From Rhizobium mayense (lineage in GTDB: Bacteria > Pseudomonadota > Alphaproteobacteria > Rhizobiales > Rhizobiaceae): DNA of 64,000 nt. Both the position numbers and the translations under genes were made by a program. The DNA is taken from NCBI RefSeq assembly GCF_030272705.1, contig NZ_JARFYM010000026.1, positions 30,280-94,279 on the forward strand, given 5' to 3'. Positions 50,900 to 59,578 of the stretch are shown here, piece by piece. The number at the start of each line of letters is the position of its first letter. Position 1 is the stretch's first letter. The notes beneath the pieces are model-generated. The model was not told the origin of the DNA, made no database searches, and worked only from the letters and a program-made list of their open reading frames with translations.

Positions 50900-51360
50900 C
50901 TATAGTCCGTTCGCTTCCTTCTGATCTTCGCTGGCTCGAATCATCGTCTGGAATGCCTTCTCCATTTCATTTTCGCCGCTTCTCTCTTGAAGGCGTTGGC
51001 CGATAAGTCTTGAAGCGGCGACCTGGAGTGCTCCTTTAATCATGTTTCGATAGGCAATCTGGCGGGAGAACCAATATTCATCATTATAATCAATAGGGTC
51101 CGAGGGTGGGCCTAGCGTGACGCTGATCGAGTAGTCTGACGGGAAGTGTCCGGAGATGTCATCAAAGGCCTTACGACCTCGGCGCAGTGTGTTGTGATCA
51201 ATTGATGGGGTTTCTCCGCGCCACGGACGATCCTGATGACGTTGGTGGCTAGTTTAATGACGGCCTGGTTAAATTGCTCCTGGGTATATGCCGTATCTAT
51301 TTCCTTCTGCGATCGTTCGGAGACCACGGCGAGTTTTGGCTCTTCAGGCTCATCGGTCAT
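50900..51360 (-). pseudogene. Frameshifted hypothetical gene next to tRNA-Ser
   Basis: From ATG 51360 the frame encodes MTDEPEEPKLAVVSERSQKE... through VIKLATNVIRIVRG and then becomes arginine/serine-rich, stopping at 51112. In the -1 frame, from about 51210 onward, a protein-like sequence continues: GETPSIDHNTLRRGRKAFDD, then SGHFPSDYSISVTLGPPSDP, YNDEYWFSRQIAYRNMIKGA and a Lys/Glu-rich end at TAG 50900. The 461-base span is 3x153+2, so one missing base would restore a protein of about 153 residues. It could be a decayed gene or a sequencing error; no canonical slippery heptamer is visible at the junction. The family is unknown to me. Confidence 0.6.
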
Positions 51361-51636
51361 AAAAAATCGTGCCGGTTGGTGAAATCCGGCAGGATTGAAT
51401 GTCTGATATTGCTTGGCAAGTATCGGTGGCAATTCTCACCGCAATTTACTTCCTACACAACGTCTAAGCTGCCTTCAGAATGCGTTCGTGTCGGCGACGA
51501 CAACGGCAAGAACGGTTTCGCGCGCGACGACAGAAACGCGCTGCAGTACGGTATCGGTTCCGCGCTGAAAGCGCAGACCTGATCAAGACTTGCTCTACAG
51601 AGGATAGCTCAATTCAGCGAGGGGGGACATTCCGTG

Positions 51637-51795
51637 ATGGGCGTGAATGGTGCGAACAATGGCGACGAGTACGACGCATTCTCGCGTCGCAGCCGACTTA
51701 TGCTTGTGTGGGGTCCTGGCGGTGAACTCAAAAAGATAAAACGGGGATTCTGGAAGCGACAGCGAAAGGCCGCCCAAGGTGGTCGCGGGATTTGA
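51637..51795 (+). CDS. Small Arg/Lys-rich hypothetical protein
   Basis: A 52-residue basic protein with EYDAFSRRSRLMLVWGPGG followed by a Lys/Arg-rich helix (ELKKIKRGFWKRQRKAAQ). Short proteins with the pattern D(A/V)(F/Y)S-R-R ... G-x-(L/V)-K-x-I-K-R-x-x-x-K-R-x-R-K are found scattered in rhizobial and phage genomes as orphans. A GAGGGGGG run lies about 10 to 17 bases upstream of ATG 51637. Nucleic-acid binding is plausible from the charge, not shown. Confidence 0.55.
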   Translation: MGVNGANNGDEYDAFSRRSRLMLVWGPGGELKKIKRGFWKRQRKAAQGGRGI

Positions 51796-51797
51796 TG

Positions 51798-52046
51798 TCA
51801 ATCTACTGAACCGTCGTAAGTGGGCAACATCCTTACAAGCAGCCGATATTCATCCATCCGTAGATGGATCGTCCCCTCATAGGCGCGCATAGCCGTCGGA
51901 TCATTTCGGATATAGCCTGCCGGCGGGAAACAGCGCTCGAACCACTCCTGTGAGGGCTCTTCGGGCATCAGACGCCATCCTTTGGGCACCGCGATAGCGG
52001 CAGATGTTTTCGGCCCCATGTCAGAGGAAGTGCGCTGATCTTTCAT
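51798..52046 (-). CDS. Small hypothetical protein
   Basis: An 82-residue protein (MKDQRTSSDMGPKTS...) containing VPKGWRLMPEEPSQEWFERCFPPAGYIRNDPTAMRAYEG. The PKGWRLMPEEPSQEW opening resembles a segment common in small phage- or plasmid-borne proteins. A GGGGATAAATTT sequence precedes ATG 52046. It is convergent with the small basic gene, two bases apart. Function unknown; the frame is open further upstream to 52187 but that part is not protein-like. Confidence 0.55.
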   Translation of the reverse strand: MKDQRTSSDMGPKTSAAIAVPKGWRLMPEEPSQEWFERCFPPAGYIRNDPTAMRAYEGTIHLRMDEYRLLVRMLPTYDGSVD

Positions 52047-52471
52047 AAATTTATCCCCCCTTGAGATTCTCATCACGAGGGATGTCACACACTTCCATGA
52101 AGCGAGGCTGAATATTGGCGACTGATTTGAGGCTTGCTTGCGAAGTTGACTCGACCCTCGCGGAGCGCCCTTATTGGCCGATGGCATGGTATTTCAGAAG
52201 AATCTGCAGATCTCATGCACATTGATCAAGCAAGCGGCGGCCACATTTAATTTGAAAGGTAACACTCATGCCGCTCCGCTACCCCAATACACCCATGGAC
52301 TAGGCTCGCGCATATACCGCTCTTCCGCCAGAAGCCTAATCTAATCTTGCGCCTTGCTGACATTGGGAAGCGGAGACAGCTGTCGAAGTCAAAAAAATCG
52401 CCAGGGCATGTCACAATCGAACCCCATACCTTGTCATCTCCTTCGCAACGCCATTTTCGAAGGAGATGACA
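52047..52471. other. Intergenic region upstream of the flavodoxin gene
   Basis: 425 bases without a credible gene. The only recognised element is the ECF41-type promoter at 52409-52435. A minus-strand open frame crosses this stretch and the flavodoxin start but has neither ribosome-binding site nor protein-like composition. Confidence 0.55.
52409..52435 (+). promoter_or_regulatory. Putative ECF41 sigma-factor promoter
   Basis: TGTCACA at 52409-52415 is followed after 16 bases by TGTC at 52432-52435. The described ECF41 promoter is TGTCACA at -35 and CGTC at -10 with about this spacing. The site is 36 bases before the flavodoxin start codon and directly upstream of the operon that encodes the ECF41-type sigma factor, so autoregulation is likely. 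Confidence 0.75.
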
Positions 52472-53095
52472 ATGATCCGGCAGAGCATCGCAATCGTCTA
52501 TCATAGTGGATACGGGCATACGGGCCGTCAGGCCGAAGCCGTGAAGGCGGGGGTTGAGGAGGTCGACGGAGTGGAGGCCATTCTGCTGACGGTGGACAAG
52601 GTGGATGGCCACTGGGATGATCTCAATGCTGCGAAGGCAATCGTCTTTGGGTCGCCGACCTATATGGGCGCGGTCTCGGCGCCATTCAAAGCGTTCCAGG
52701 AGGCAACATCGAAGACCGTGCTCGCCAAGGGCTATCTGTGGAAGGACAAGATTGCTGCTGGCTTCACCACATCGGGGTCACGGTCCGGTGACAAGCTCTC
52801 GACGCTGATGCAGATGGTGGTCTTTGCCGCACAGCACGGAATGCATTGGGTCGGCCTCGATCTTCCGCCAGCGAACTGCTCTTCGACCGGTTCAGAAGAG
52901 GACATGAACCGCCTCGGCTTCTGGCTTGGTGCCGGCGCCCAGGCGAACACGGATGAGGGCCCGGAGACTGCGCCGCCCGCGTCAGACCTTGCGACCGCGC
53001 GCTATCTCGGGCGGCGTGTGGCGCTGACGACGCTGCAGTTCGTTCGCGGCCGCCAAGCCGCGCCCCTCCAACGCGCTCTTGTCACCCATGACTGA
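52472..53095 (+). CDS. Flavodoxin/WrbA-like NAD(P)H-dependent oxidoreductase
   Basis: A 207-residue flavodoxin-fold protein. The FMN phosphate loop is IVYHSGYGHTGRQAEAV, the second flavin loop GSPTYMGAVSAPFKAF, and a third region FTTSGSRSGDKLSTLMQM. This resembles NAD(P)H:quinone oxidoreductase/WrbA-type enzymes, which reduce quinones by two electrons. ATG 52472 is chosen because AAGGAG is six bases upstream; ATG 52466 directly abuts that site. Its end overlaps the sigma-factor gene by eight bases. ECF41 factors are commonly encoded next to an oxidoreductase, epimerase or carboxymuconolactone decarboxylase, so this is the predicted sigma-factor target. Confidence 0.87.
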   Translation: MIRQSIAIVYHSGYGHTGRQAEAVKAGVEEVDGVEAILLTVDKVDGHWDDLNAAKAIVFGSPTYMGAVSAPFKAFQEATSKTVLAKGYLWKDKIAAGFTTSGSRSGDKLSTLMQMVVFAAQHGMHWVGLDLPPANCSSTGSEEDMNRLGFWLGAGAQANTDEGPETAPPASDLATARYLGRRVALTTLQFVRGRQAAPLQRALVTHD

Positions 53096-53960
53096 AACGC
53101 TCTCTGATGCGAACTTCTCTGAACTGCGTCCGCGCCTGGTCCGGCTTGCCTATAGGATGCTTGGATCCGTGGCGGATGCAGAGGATATCGTGCAGAATGC
53201 ATGGCTGCGCTGGCTTGGGACCGATCATACCTCCGTCCGCGAGCCCGCGGCATTCCTTCGCACCATCGTCACCAGACTTTGTCTGAACGAGCTGAAATCG
53301 GCGCGCCGGCGTCGAGAATCCTATGTGGGCTCCTGGTTGCCGGAGCCGATCTTCGACCCGGAGGATGGCGATGCGACCGATGATATCACCTTGCCCCTGA
53401 TGCTGGCGCTGGAGCGTCTCTCGCCCCTCGAACGCGCCGCCTTTCTGCTGCATGACGTGTTCGGCATGGATTTCGATGACGTCTCCTCGACGATCGGCCG
53501 CGAAGCTGCCGCATGCCGCAAGCTCGCAAGCCGGGCGAGGGCGCATGTCGCCGCGGCCCGGCCACGTTTTGCTGTTGGCAAGGAGCAGGGGCTCAAGCTC
53601 GCCACCGCCTTCTTCACGGCGTCGAGAACGGGAGACATGGACGCTCTGCGCGCCTTTCTTACCGAGGATGTCGTTGTCTATGCCGACGGTGGCGGCAAGG
53701 TAGCGACATCGCTGCGGCCACACATTGGGCTCGCTGCCGTCATGCTGCTTCATGAGAAGCTGGCGCGCGTTTTCAGCGCGCAACCCTCGCGACTGGTTCA
53801 TTATGCCGTCATCGATGGCTTACCAGGTTTCGTAACGATAGAGGGCGGCGACGTCGTGCAAACGACCGCGCTGTACATCGAGCGGGAAAAGGTTGTCGCC
53901 ATCTACTGCACGCGCAACCCCGATAAGCTGCAGCATATTGTCGGCGCCATGCCCCACTAA
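53088..53960 (+). CDS. sigJ: ECF41-type RNA polymerase sigma factor (SigJ-like)
   Basis: A 290-residue extracytoplasmic-function sigma factor. Region 2 (RLAYRMLGSVADAEDIVQNAWLRWL) and region 4 (LSPLERAAFLLHDVFGMDFDDVSSTIG) are followed by a C-terminal SnoaL-like domain that replaces a separate anti-sigma factor. The three ECF41 hallmarks are visible: WLPEP in the linker (GSWLPEPI), DGGGK (YADGGGKVA) and NPDKL near the end (CTRNPDKLQ). The C-terminal domain modulates activity in cis in this group. It overlaps the flavodoxin gene; a matching promoter lies upstream of the pair. The inducing signal is unknown. Confidence 0.92.
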   Translation: MTETLSDANFSELRPRLVRLAYRMLGSVADAEDIVQNAWLRWLGTDHTSVREPAAFLRTIVTRLCLNELKSARRRRESYVGSWLPEPIFDPEDGDATDDITLPLMLALERLSPLERAAFLLHDVFGMDFDDVSSTIGREAAACRKLASRARAHVAAARPRFAVGKEQGLKLATAFFTASRTGDMDALRAFLTEDVVVYADGGGKVATSLRPHIGLAAVMLLHEKLARVFSAQPSRLVHYAVIDGLPGFVTIEGGDVVQTTALYIEREKVVAIYCTRNPDKLQHIVGAMPH

Positions 53961-54211
53961 TGGCAGGCACGCCTGCCGGTCGGCACGGCAACGTAACGAG
54001 TACCACTCGATCACGGAAGTAGCCCCATTTTAAACATTCATTAACCATAATCTTCAGAAATATCCGTTTCAGCTCAAATCCAATCGCAAATTCGACAACA
54101 TGCAATCATGATTAAAGTACCGTTAGGTGATTGAAGCGTAGCAGAGTACCGGGTGAGGGATATGCCGGTGCATGCCTCTGCCAAAGTAATTTGATTAACG
54201 GCGTGGGACAG

Positions 54212-55381
54212 ATGAAATTCGATAATCGTGCGGTGACATACGCAACGGGTATGCGTTGGTTTGCTCTCTCTCTGATGTGCGCCACTGTTACCGCCTGCGG
54301 AACCTCGCAGCAGGTTGCCACGAAGCGTCAGCACGGCAAGGAATATTTCTCCGAAAAGGAATACGGCGTTAAGGCGAGCCCGCGGGTTGCCTTCAACGGA
54401 CCGATCCCGAAGGGCGGCGGCCGATTCATGGTCGGCAATCCCTATGAGGTCAAGGGCAAGTGGTATTATCCCAAGGAAGATTATTCCTATAACAAGGTTG
54501 GTATCGCCTCCTGGTACGGCTCGGCCTTTCACGGACGCCTGACCGCAAACGGCGAAGTCTATGACCAGCAGGCACTGACCGCCGCGCACCCGACCTTCCC
54601 GCTGCCGAGCTATGCGCGCGTTACCAATGTCGAAAACGGTTCTTCCATCATCGTGCGCGTCAACGACCGCGGACCGTACCACCCCGGCCGCATCATCGAC
54701 CTGTCCAACAAGACGGCGCAGATGCTCGACCTTCAGAACAGCGGCACCGGCGACGTACGCGTGCAGTATGTCGGCCGTGCCCGCATGGACGGCCACGACG
54801 ATCCCTATCTGATGGCCTCCTACATACCGAAGGGCTCGCGGCTGCCGAGCATCAATCCTGGCGGCCAGATCGCAACCGGCGTGATGGTCGCTTCGAATGG
54901 CGGCATTACGGCGGATCAACTGCCTGATTCGGATAATATCGGCCGGCCGAGCCGTCAGCAGCGCAGTTTCAACACAGCGCCTGCGTTCGCGCCGATCCCG
55001 AAGCCGTCGCCTTATTCGGCCACCGCCTTTGCCGGTTCGACGCCGACAGCGTCCTATAATGGCACCAAGCGCAACAATCCGCCGCCGATGACCTGGAACG
55101 GCGGCGCCATGCCATCGGTCGACCCCGTCGAGCCGACGCTGGTCGTGTTGCCCCAGATCGGTCCAATCCCTTATGAGCGTCCGGATTTCGCACCTGGGAT
55201 GGCGAGCCTCGATGCGCCGTCGCTTGCCTCTACGGTCGCAGCCTATCAGGAAGCGCCGGTCAAGACGGTCTATGTCGATCTGGCTTTCGATGCGGTCATG
55301 GTGCGCAATGACGGGCTGACGCAGGAGTCGATCTTGTCTGCCTATCACCGTCAGCATCAGGGTCAGACCCAAGTCGATTGA
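54212..55381 (+). CDS. rlpA: RlpA family septal ring lytic transglycosylase-like lipoprotein
   Basis: A 389-residue lipoprotein: a signal peptide (MRWFALSLMCATVTACG) with the lipobox Cys in TVTAC at about residue 29. The double-psi beta-barrel domain is near residues 95-180 (GIASWYGSAFHGRLTANGEVYDQQALTAAHPTFPLPSYARVTN, then VNDRGPYHPGRIIDLSNKTA). In known RlpA the DPBB cleaves naked glycan strands at the septum. The C-terminal 200 residues are Pro/Ser-rich with no recognisable SPOR domain. ATG 54212 is chosen; the frame extends to 54131. It precedes the dac gene by 71 bases on the same strand, a common rhizobial order. Confidence 0.88.
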   Translation: MKFDNRAVTYATGMRWFALSLMCATVTACGTSQQVATKRQHGKEYFSEKEYGVKASPRVAFNGPIPKGGGRFMVGNPYEVKGKWYYPKEDYSYNKVGIASWYGSAFHGRLTANGEVYDQQALTAAHPTFPLPSYARVTNVENGSSIIVRVNDRGPYHPGRIIDLSNKTAQMLDLQNSGTGDVRVQYVGRARMDGHDDPYLMASYIPKGSRLPSINPGGQIATGVMVASNGGITADQLPDSDNIGRPSRQQRSFNTAPAFAPIPKPSPYSATAFAGSTPTASYNGTKRNNPPPMTWNGGAMPSVDPVEPTLVVLPQIGPIPYERPDFAPGMASLDAPSLASTVAAYQEAPVKTVYVDLAFDAVMVRNDGLTQESILSAYHRQHQGQTQVD

Positions 55382-55452
55382 ACGGCGTCATTGCCTGAAT
55401 CTTCACCTCTGACTAAAATGATTTTGGGGGTCGATGGGATTGCGGAGCCGGC

Positions 55453-56664
55453 ATGTTAAGAGGCCTTTTTCTCGCGTTTTCCTTCCTTATCGGGGTTGAA
55501 TGCCTGCCAGCCATGGCGCAACAGGCACCGCCGCCCGCTTTCGACACCAAGGCTACGCAGGCCTTCATGATTGAAGCCTCCACCGGCACGATCCTGCTTG
55601 CCAAGGATGAGAATCAACCGATTTCTCCGGCGTCCCTCGCCAAGCTGATGACGCTGGACGTCGTCTTCGATGCCGTCGAGCGAGGGGAGATTTCGCTCGA
55701 CACCGAATATCCCGTTTCCGAAAATGCTTGGCGCAAAGGCGGTGCACCGTCGCGCACGTCGACCATGTTCGCTGCACTGAAGTCGCGCGTGCGCGTCGGC
55801 GACCTGATACAGGGCGTTGCCGTGCAGCAGGCCAATGACGGCTGCATGATCCTGGCCGAAGGCATGTCCGTCAATGAAACGGAATTCGCCCGGCGAATGA
55901 CGGCGCATGCGCGTGAGATCGGTATGCCCAGAGCGGTTTTCACCAACTCCACAGGGCTTCCGGACCCTGACGATCCGAACGGCGGCAGCAAGATTTCCGT
56001 GCGCGAACTGGTGACGCTGGCGGCGGACCTGCAGGAGAAGCATGCCGATCTCTACAAATATCTCGGCCAGGCGGATTTCACCTGGAACAAGATCTTCCAG
56101 CGCAACCGCAATCCGATGCTCTTGCTAAACATCGGCGTCGATGGCCTCGGTACCGGCTTTGCCGAGGGCGAAGGCTATTCGATCGTCGCCTCCATCCAGC
56201 GCGACGGCCGGCGGCTGTTCCTGGCACTCGGCGGCTTGAAATCGGACAAGGAACGCACGGAGGAAACCCGCCGCGTGCTGGAATGGGGCCTCAGCAACTT
56301 CAAGAGCCAGCGCATCTTTGCCGATGGCGAAGTGATCGGCGATGTCAGCGTCTATGGCGGGGCGCAATCCACCGTCGGCGTGCTCGCCAAGATACCGGTC
56401 GATGTCTATGTGCCGCTCAACAATCCCGATCGCCTGTCGGCCCGCATCGTCTATCGCTGGCCGCTGACGGCACCCGTGGCGGCCGGCTACGAAGCGGGAA
56501 CGCTTCGCGTCTTTTCCGGCGCGCGATTGCTGCGCGAATTGCCGCTCTATACCAAGGAAGCTGTCGCCCAGGGGACGCTTGGCAGTCGCGCTTTCGATGC
56601 CTTTCTGGAGCTGACGGAATCTCTGCTTTTCTCCTGGCTCTGGGACACGCCGACGCCGACTTGA
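55453..56664 (+). CDS. D-alanyl-D-alanine carboxypeptidase family protein with altered motifs
   Basis: A 403-residue exported protein (signal peptide to about residue 22, PAMAQ) of the S11/PBP5 family that trims D-Ala from peptidoglycan stem peptides. SxxK is intact (S61-L-A-K64 in ISPASLAKLMT). The SxN position reads Q126-A-N128 (VAVQQANDGC) and the KTG position reads G233-T-G235 (GVDGLGTGFAE), so two of three active-site motifs lack the usual Ser and Lys. The C-terminal PBP5-like beta domain and an amphipathic end (LELTESLLFSWLW) are present. It lies in the conserved rlpA-dac-tmk-holB order. Low or altered activity is possible; alternatively this is a subfamily trait. Confidence 0.88.
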   Translation: MLRGLFLAFSFLIGVECLPAMAQQAPPPAFDTKATQAFMIEASTGTILLAKDENQPISPASLAKLMTLDVVFDAVERGEISLDTEYPVSENAWRKGGAPSRTSTMFAALKSRVRVGDLIQGVAVQQANDGCMILAEGMSVNETEFARRMTAHAREIGMPRAVFTNSTGLPDPDDPNGGSKISVRELVTLAADLQEKHADLYKYLGQADFTWNKIFQRNRNPMLLLNIGVDGLGTGFAEGEGYSIVASIQRDGRRLFLALGGLKSDKERTEETRRVLEWGLSNFKSQRIFADGEVIGDVSVYGGAQSTVGVLAKIPVDVYVPLNNPDRLSARIVYRWPLTAPVAAGYEAGTLRVFSGARLLRELPLYTKEAVAQGTLGSRAFDAFLELTESLLFSWLWDTPTPT

Positions 56665-56815
56665 TTGTTTCCTGCCTCGTGAAATCCCTGTTTACGGCCT
56701 ATATAGAATGTAAGGGGCGGATACTTGCGTGGTTTCGCCAACATCCATCTTGGGTTAAACAGGGCACACGTCACGCTACGGCACAAAAGCGCAAAACAAG
56801 GGCAGGATATGATCA

Positions 56816-57499
56816 TTGGCTGATGCAACCGGATTGTTCGTGAGCTTCGAGGGCGGGGAAGGGGCCGGCAAATCGACCCAGATTCGCCGCCTGGCAGAAC
56901 GGTTGCGCGGACTTGGCTATGATGTCCTGGTAACGCGCGAACCCGGTGGCTCGCCGGGGGCAGAAGCTGTGCGGCACGTGCTGCTCTCCGGCGCCGCCGA
57001 GATGTTCGGCACACGGATGGAAGCGATCCTGTTTGCTGCGGCGCGCAACGATCATGTCGAAGAGGTCATTCGCCCGGCACTTGCGCGCGGCACGATCGTG
57101 CTTTGCGACCGCTTCATGGATTCCTCGCGCGTCTATCAGGGCGTGACCGGCAATCTCGAACCCGATTTCATCGAGGCTCTGCAGCGCGTTGCCGTCAATG
57201 GCGTCGTGCCGGATTGCACGCTGATCCTTGATATTCCCGCCGAGATCGGCCTCGAGCGCGCGCGCAGGCGCGCTTCGGCAACGGCAGCACCGGATCGTTT
57301 CGAAAAAGAAGAAATGCAGACCCATGAGAAGCGCCGGGAGGCCTTTCTGGACATCGCCGCGCGCGAGCCCGACCGCTGCCACGTGATCGACGCGCAACGC
57401 CCGGAAGACGCCATTGCCGATGAAATTGCCGGCATCGTCGAAGAGCGGCTGACATTGGCGGACGATATGCCGGCCTCCAGCCCGGAAGTGGCGCAATGA
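56816..57499 (+). CDS. tmk: Thymidylate kinase
   Basis: Tmk phosphorylates dTMP to dTDP. The 227-residue protein has the P-loop FVSFEGGEGAGKSTQ, the REPGGSPGAE segment with the DR(Y/F)-type DRFMDSSRVYQG motif, and the lid region ERARRRASATAAPDRFEKE. The start is TTG 56816 with GGCAGGA nine bases upstream, giving MADATGLFVSFEGG. The stop overlaps the holB start (ATGA). Confidence 0.94.
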   Translation: MADATGLFVSFEGGEGAGKSTQIRRLAERLRGLGYDVLVTREPGGSPGAEAVRHVLLSGAAEMFGTRMEAILFAAARNDHVEEVIRPALARGTIVLCDRFMDSSRVYQGVTGNLEPDFIEALQRVAVNGVVPDCTLILDIPAEIGLERARRRASATAAPDRFEKEEMQTHEKRREAFLDIAAREPDRCHVIDAQRPEDAIADEIAGIVEERLTLADDMPASSPEVAQ

Positions 57500-58533
57500 G
57501 CGACGAGCGGCCTGGCGTTCTGGATGGTGCGATTGCGCCTCAGGATAACACCCGTCTTTTCGGCCACGAGGAGGCGGAAGCCTTCCTGGCGCAATCCTAT
57601 CGGTCCGGCAAAGGCCACCATGCCGTCCTGATCGAGGGGCCGGAAGGTATCGGCAAGGCGACGCTCGCCTTCCGCTTCGCCAATCATGTTCTGTCTCATC
57701 CCGATCCTGCTACCGCGCCTGCGACGATCGGCGATCCGGATCCCGTGTCCGCTATCAGCCGGCAAATTTCCGGTGGTGCGTCGCACAATCTGCTGCATCT
57801 TGCCCGTCCCGTCGATGACAAGACCGGTAAGGTGAAGTCAGCGATTACCGTCGACGAGGTACGCCGAGCGGGCAAATTCTTCTCGCAGACCTCCGGCACC
57901 GGTAACTGGCGTATCGTCATCATCGATCCTGCCGACGATCTCAATCGCAGCGCCGCCAATGCCATATTGAAGATCCTCGAGGAGCCGCCGAAGCGGGCGC
58001 TGTTCCTCGTGTTATCGCACGCGCCGGGCAAGCTGTTGCCAACCATCCGATCGCGCTGCCTGCCGCTGAAATTGGCGCCGCTGAGCGACGATGCCTTAGG
58101 GAAGGCGCTTGCGCATCTCGGCATCAGTCTGTCGCCGGGGCAGGGCGCGGAGTTGCTGGCGGCCGCCAAGGGCAGCGTCAGTGAGGCTCTGAAACTGCTG
58201 AACTACGGCGGTGGCGAAATCGTTGCGGCCTATGAGCAAGTCATCGCGGCGGAAGGGCCTGCCGCGCGCCGGGCAATGCATCGGCTTGCCGACGCGCTGT
58301 CGGCCAAGGAAAGCGATACAATCTTCGGCTTCTTTGTGTCCCATATCGGCGACGATATCATGGCCCGGGCGAGGACGGCCGCGCTGGAAGGGCAGCTCAC
58401 CGTGGCCGAAAGACTCGCCCGCCTCCATGCTGATGTTACCGAGCGGCTCAACATATCGCAGGCTTACAACCTCGACCGCAAGCAGACGATCATCACGATT
58501 CTCGGCGATCTCAAACAGCAGCTTTCCATTTAG
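57496..58533 (+). CDS. holB: DNA polymerase III subunit delta'
   Basis: HolB is part of the clamp-loader complex that places the beta sliding clamp on DNA. The 345-residue AAA-type protein has GHEEAEAFLAQSYRSGKGHHAVLIEGPEGIGKATLAFRFA near the N-terminus, VRRAGKFFSQTSGTGNWRIVIIDPADDLNRSAANAILKILEEPP (the Asp-Asp... region) and SHAPGKLLPTIRSRCLPLKLAPL (sensor 1/arginine finger SRC motif). It overlaps tmk by four bases. Confidence 0.94.
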   Translation: MSDERPGVLDGAIAPQDNTRLFGHEEAEAFLAQSYRSGKGHHAVLIEGPEGIGKATLAFRFANHVLSHPDPATAPATIGDPDPVSAISRQISGGASHNLLHLARPVDDKTGKVKSAITVDEVRRAGKFFSQTSGTGNWRIVIIDPADDLNRSAANAILKILEEPPKRALFLVLSHAPGKLLPTIRSRCLPLKLAPLSDDALGKALAHLGISLSPGQGAELLAAAKGSVSEALKLLNYGGGEIVAAYEQVIAAEGPAARRAMHRLADALSAKESDTIFGFFVSHIGDDIMARARTAALEGQLTVAERLARLHADVTERLNISQAYNLDRKQTIITILGDLKQQLSI

Positions 58534-59336
58534 GGAAAGAGCAATTTCCAGGCGACGATCATCAGAGTGGCAGCCAGGACGAGCCGGATCAGCCGCTCGT
58601 GCAGGCGCGGCGCCAGCAGGCTACCCGCGACGATGCCGGGAATCGAGCCCAGCAGCAGTGCAAACAGCATCGACCAATTGATCTCGCCGATGAACCAGTA
58701 GCCCATGCCGCCGATCAATGTCAGCGGCACGGCATGGACGATATCCGAACCGACGATCTCCCGCACGTCGAGACGCGGATAAAGCACGAGCAGCACGGTG
58801 ACGCCAAGTGCGCCGGCGCCAACGGACGTCAGGGTGACGAGCGTACCGAGCGTCAGGCCGAGGATGAACGTCAATAGCGAGATAGTGCGGGGCGTCAGCG
58901 TCCCGCGCTCGCCTCGCCATTTCCGAATGGCTTCCAAAATCTGGCCGCGAAAAATCAACATCAGCGACGTCAGAAATAGAAGGCAGCCAAGGGTCAGAGT
59001 GATCGTCTGGGCGACGGCCGGGCTCTCACGATTGACGCCGGCCATGATCCACAACATGAGGAGCGCGGACGGTACGCTGCCCGAGGCAAGCAGGCCCACC
59101 ACTTTCCAGTTTACCCGCCCGTGCATGCCGTGCACCGCAGTGCCGGCCGTCTTGGTGATCGCCGCATAGAGGAGATCGGTGCCTACGGCAGTGGCCGGAT
59201 GAACGCCGAACAGCAAGACCAGCAGGGGCGTCATCAACGAACCGCCGCCAACGCCGGTGATGCCCACCAGCATGCCGACGAAGAAACCGGAAAAGGAGTA
59301 AAGGGGTTGAAACGAGGCCGGAAAACTCAAAACCAC
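58530..59336 (-). CDS. TauE/SafE family sulfite exporter-like permease
   Basis: A 268-residue membrane protein of the TauE/SafE (DUF81) family with about eight helices, in two related halves: VGMLVGITGVGGGSLMTPLLVLLFGVHPATAVGTDLLYAAITK and LTSVGAGALGVTVLLVLYPRLDVREIVGSDIVHAVPL. Members export sulfite, sulfoacetate or other anions. The start is GTG 59336 with AAAGGG upstream. Its end overlaps the convergent holB by four bases, and it lies opposite to the tmk-holB-metG-tatD direction, so it is an insertion relative to the basic gene order. Confidence 0.88.
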   Translation of the reverse strand: MVLSFPASFQPLYSFSGFFVGMLVGITGVGGGSLMTPLLVLLFGVHPATAVGTDLLYAAITKTAGTAVHGMHGRVNWKVVGLLASGSVPSALLMLWIMAGVNRESPAVAQTITLTLGCLLFLTSLMLIFRGQILEAIRKWRGERGTLTPRTISLLTFILGLTLGTLVTLTSVGAGALGVTVLLVLYPRLDVREIVGSDIVHAVPLTLIGGMGYWFIGEINWSMLFALLLGSIPGIVAGSLLAPRLHERLIRLVLAATLMIVAWKLLFP

Positions 59337-59578
59337 GGACCCTTTAAGCCGTTGGACAGGTTAGTAAAATTGGAAGTGGTACTCACGGCGGCCTCTGTCC
59401 TGCGCTTTGGTTTCATGAAGGGGTAAAGCCGAGGTTGGACCGAGTCAAGCGAGGACGGCCACGGAGCGTGGAATGCTGCGAGCGCGAAACTTGGTGTTTC
59501 GCTCCCAGCAAACATGCGCTAAAGCGAGCAGGTGCAAGAATAACAATGACGAAACCGTAAAGCGGACCATTGCCTGAT

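Noticed and set aside
51185..51230. Programmed -1 frameshifting at the split gene near tRNA-Ser
   Set aside because: The junction has no X-XXY-YYZ heptamer in the correct frame and no obvious stimulatory stem, so decay or sequencing error is preferred.
53963..53978. GGCAGGC/GCCTGCC palindrome after the sigma-factor gene as a terminator
   Set aside because: The loop would be too small and no T tract follows.
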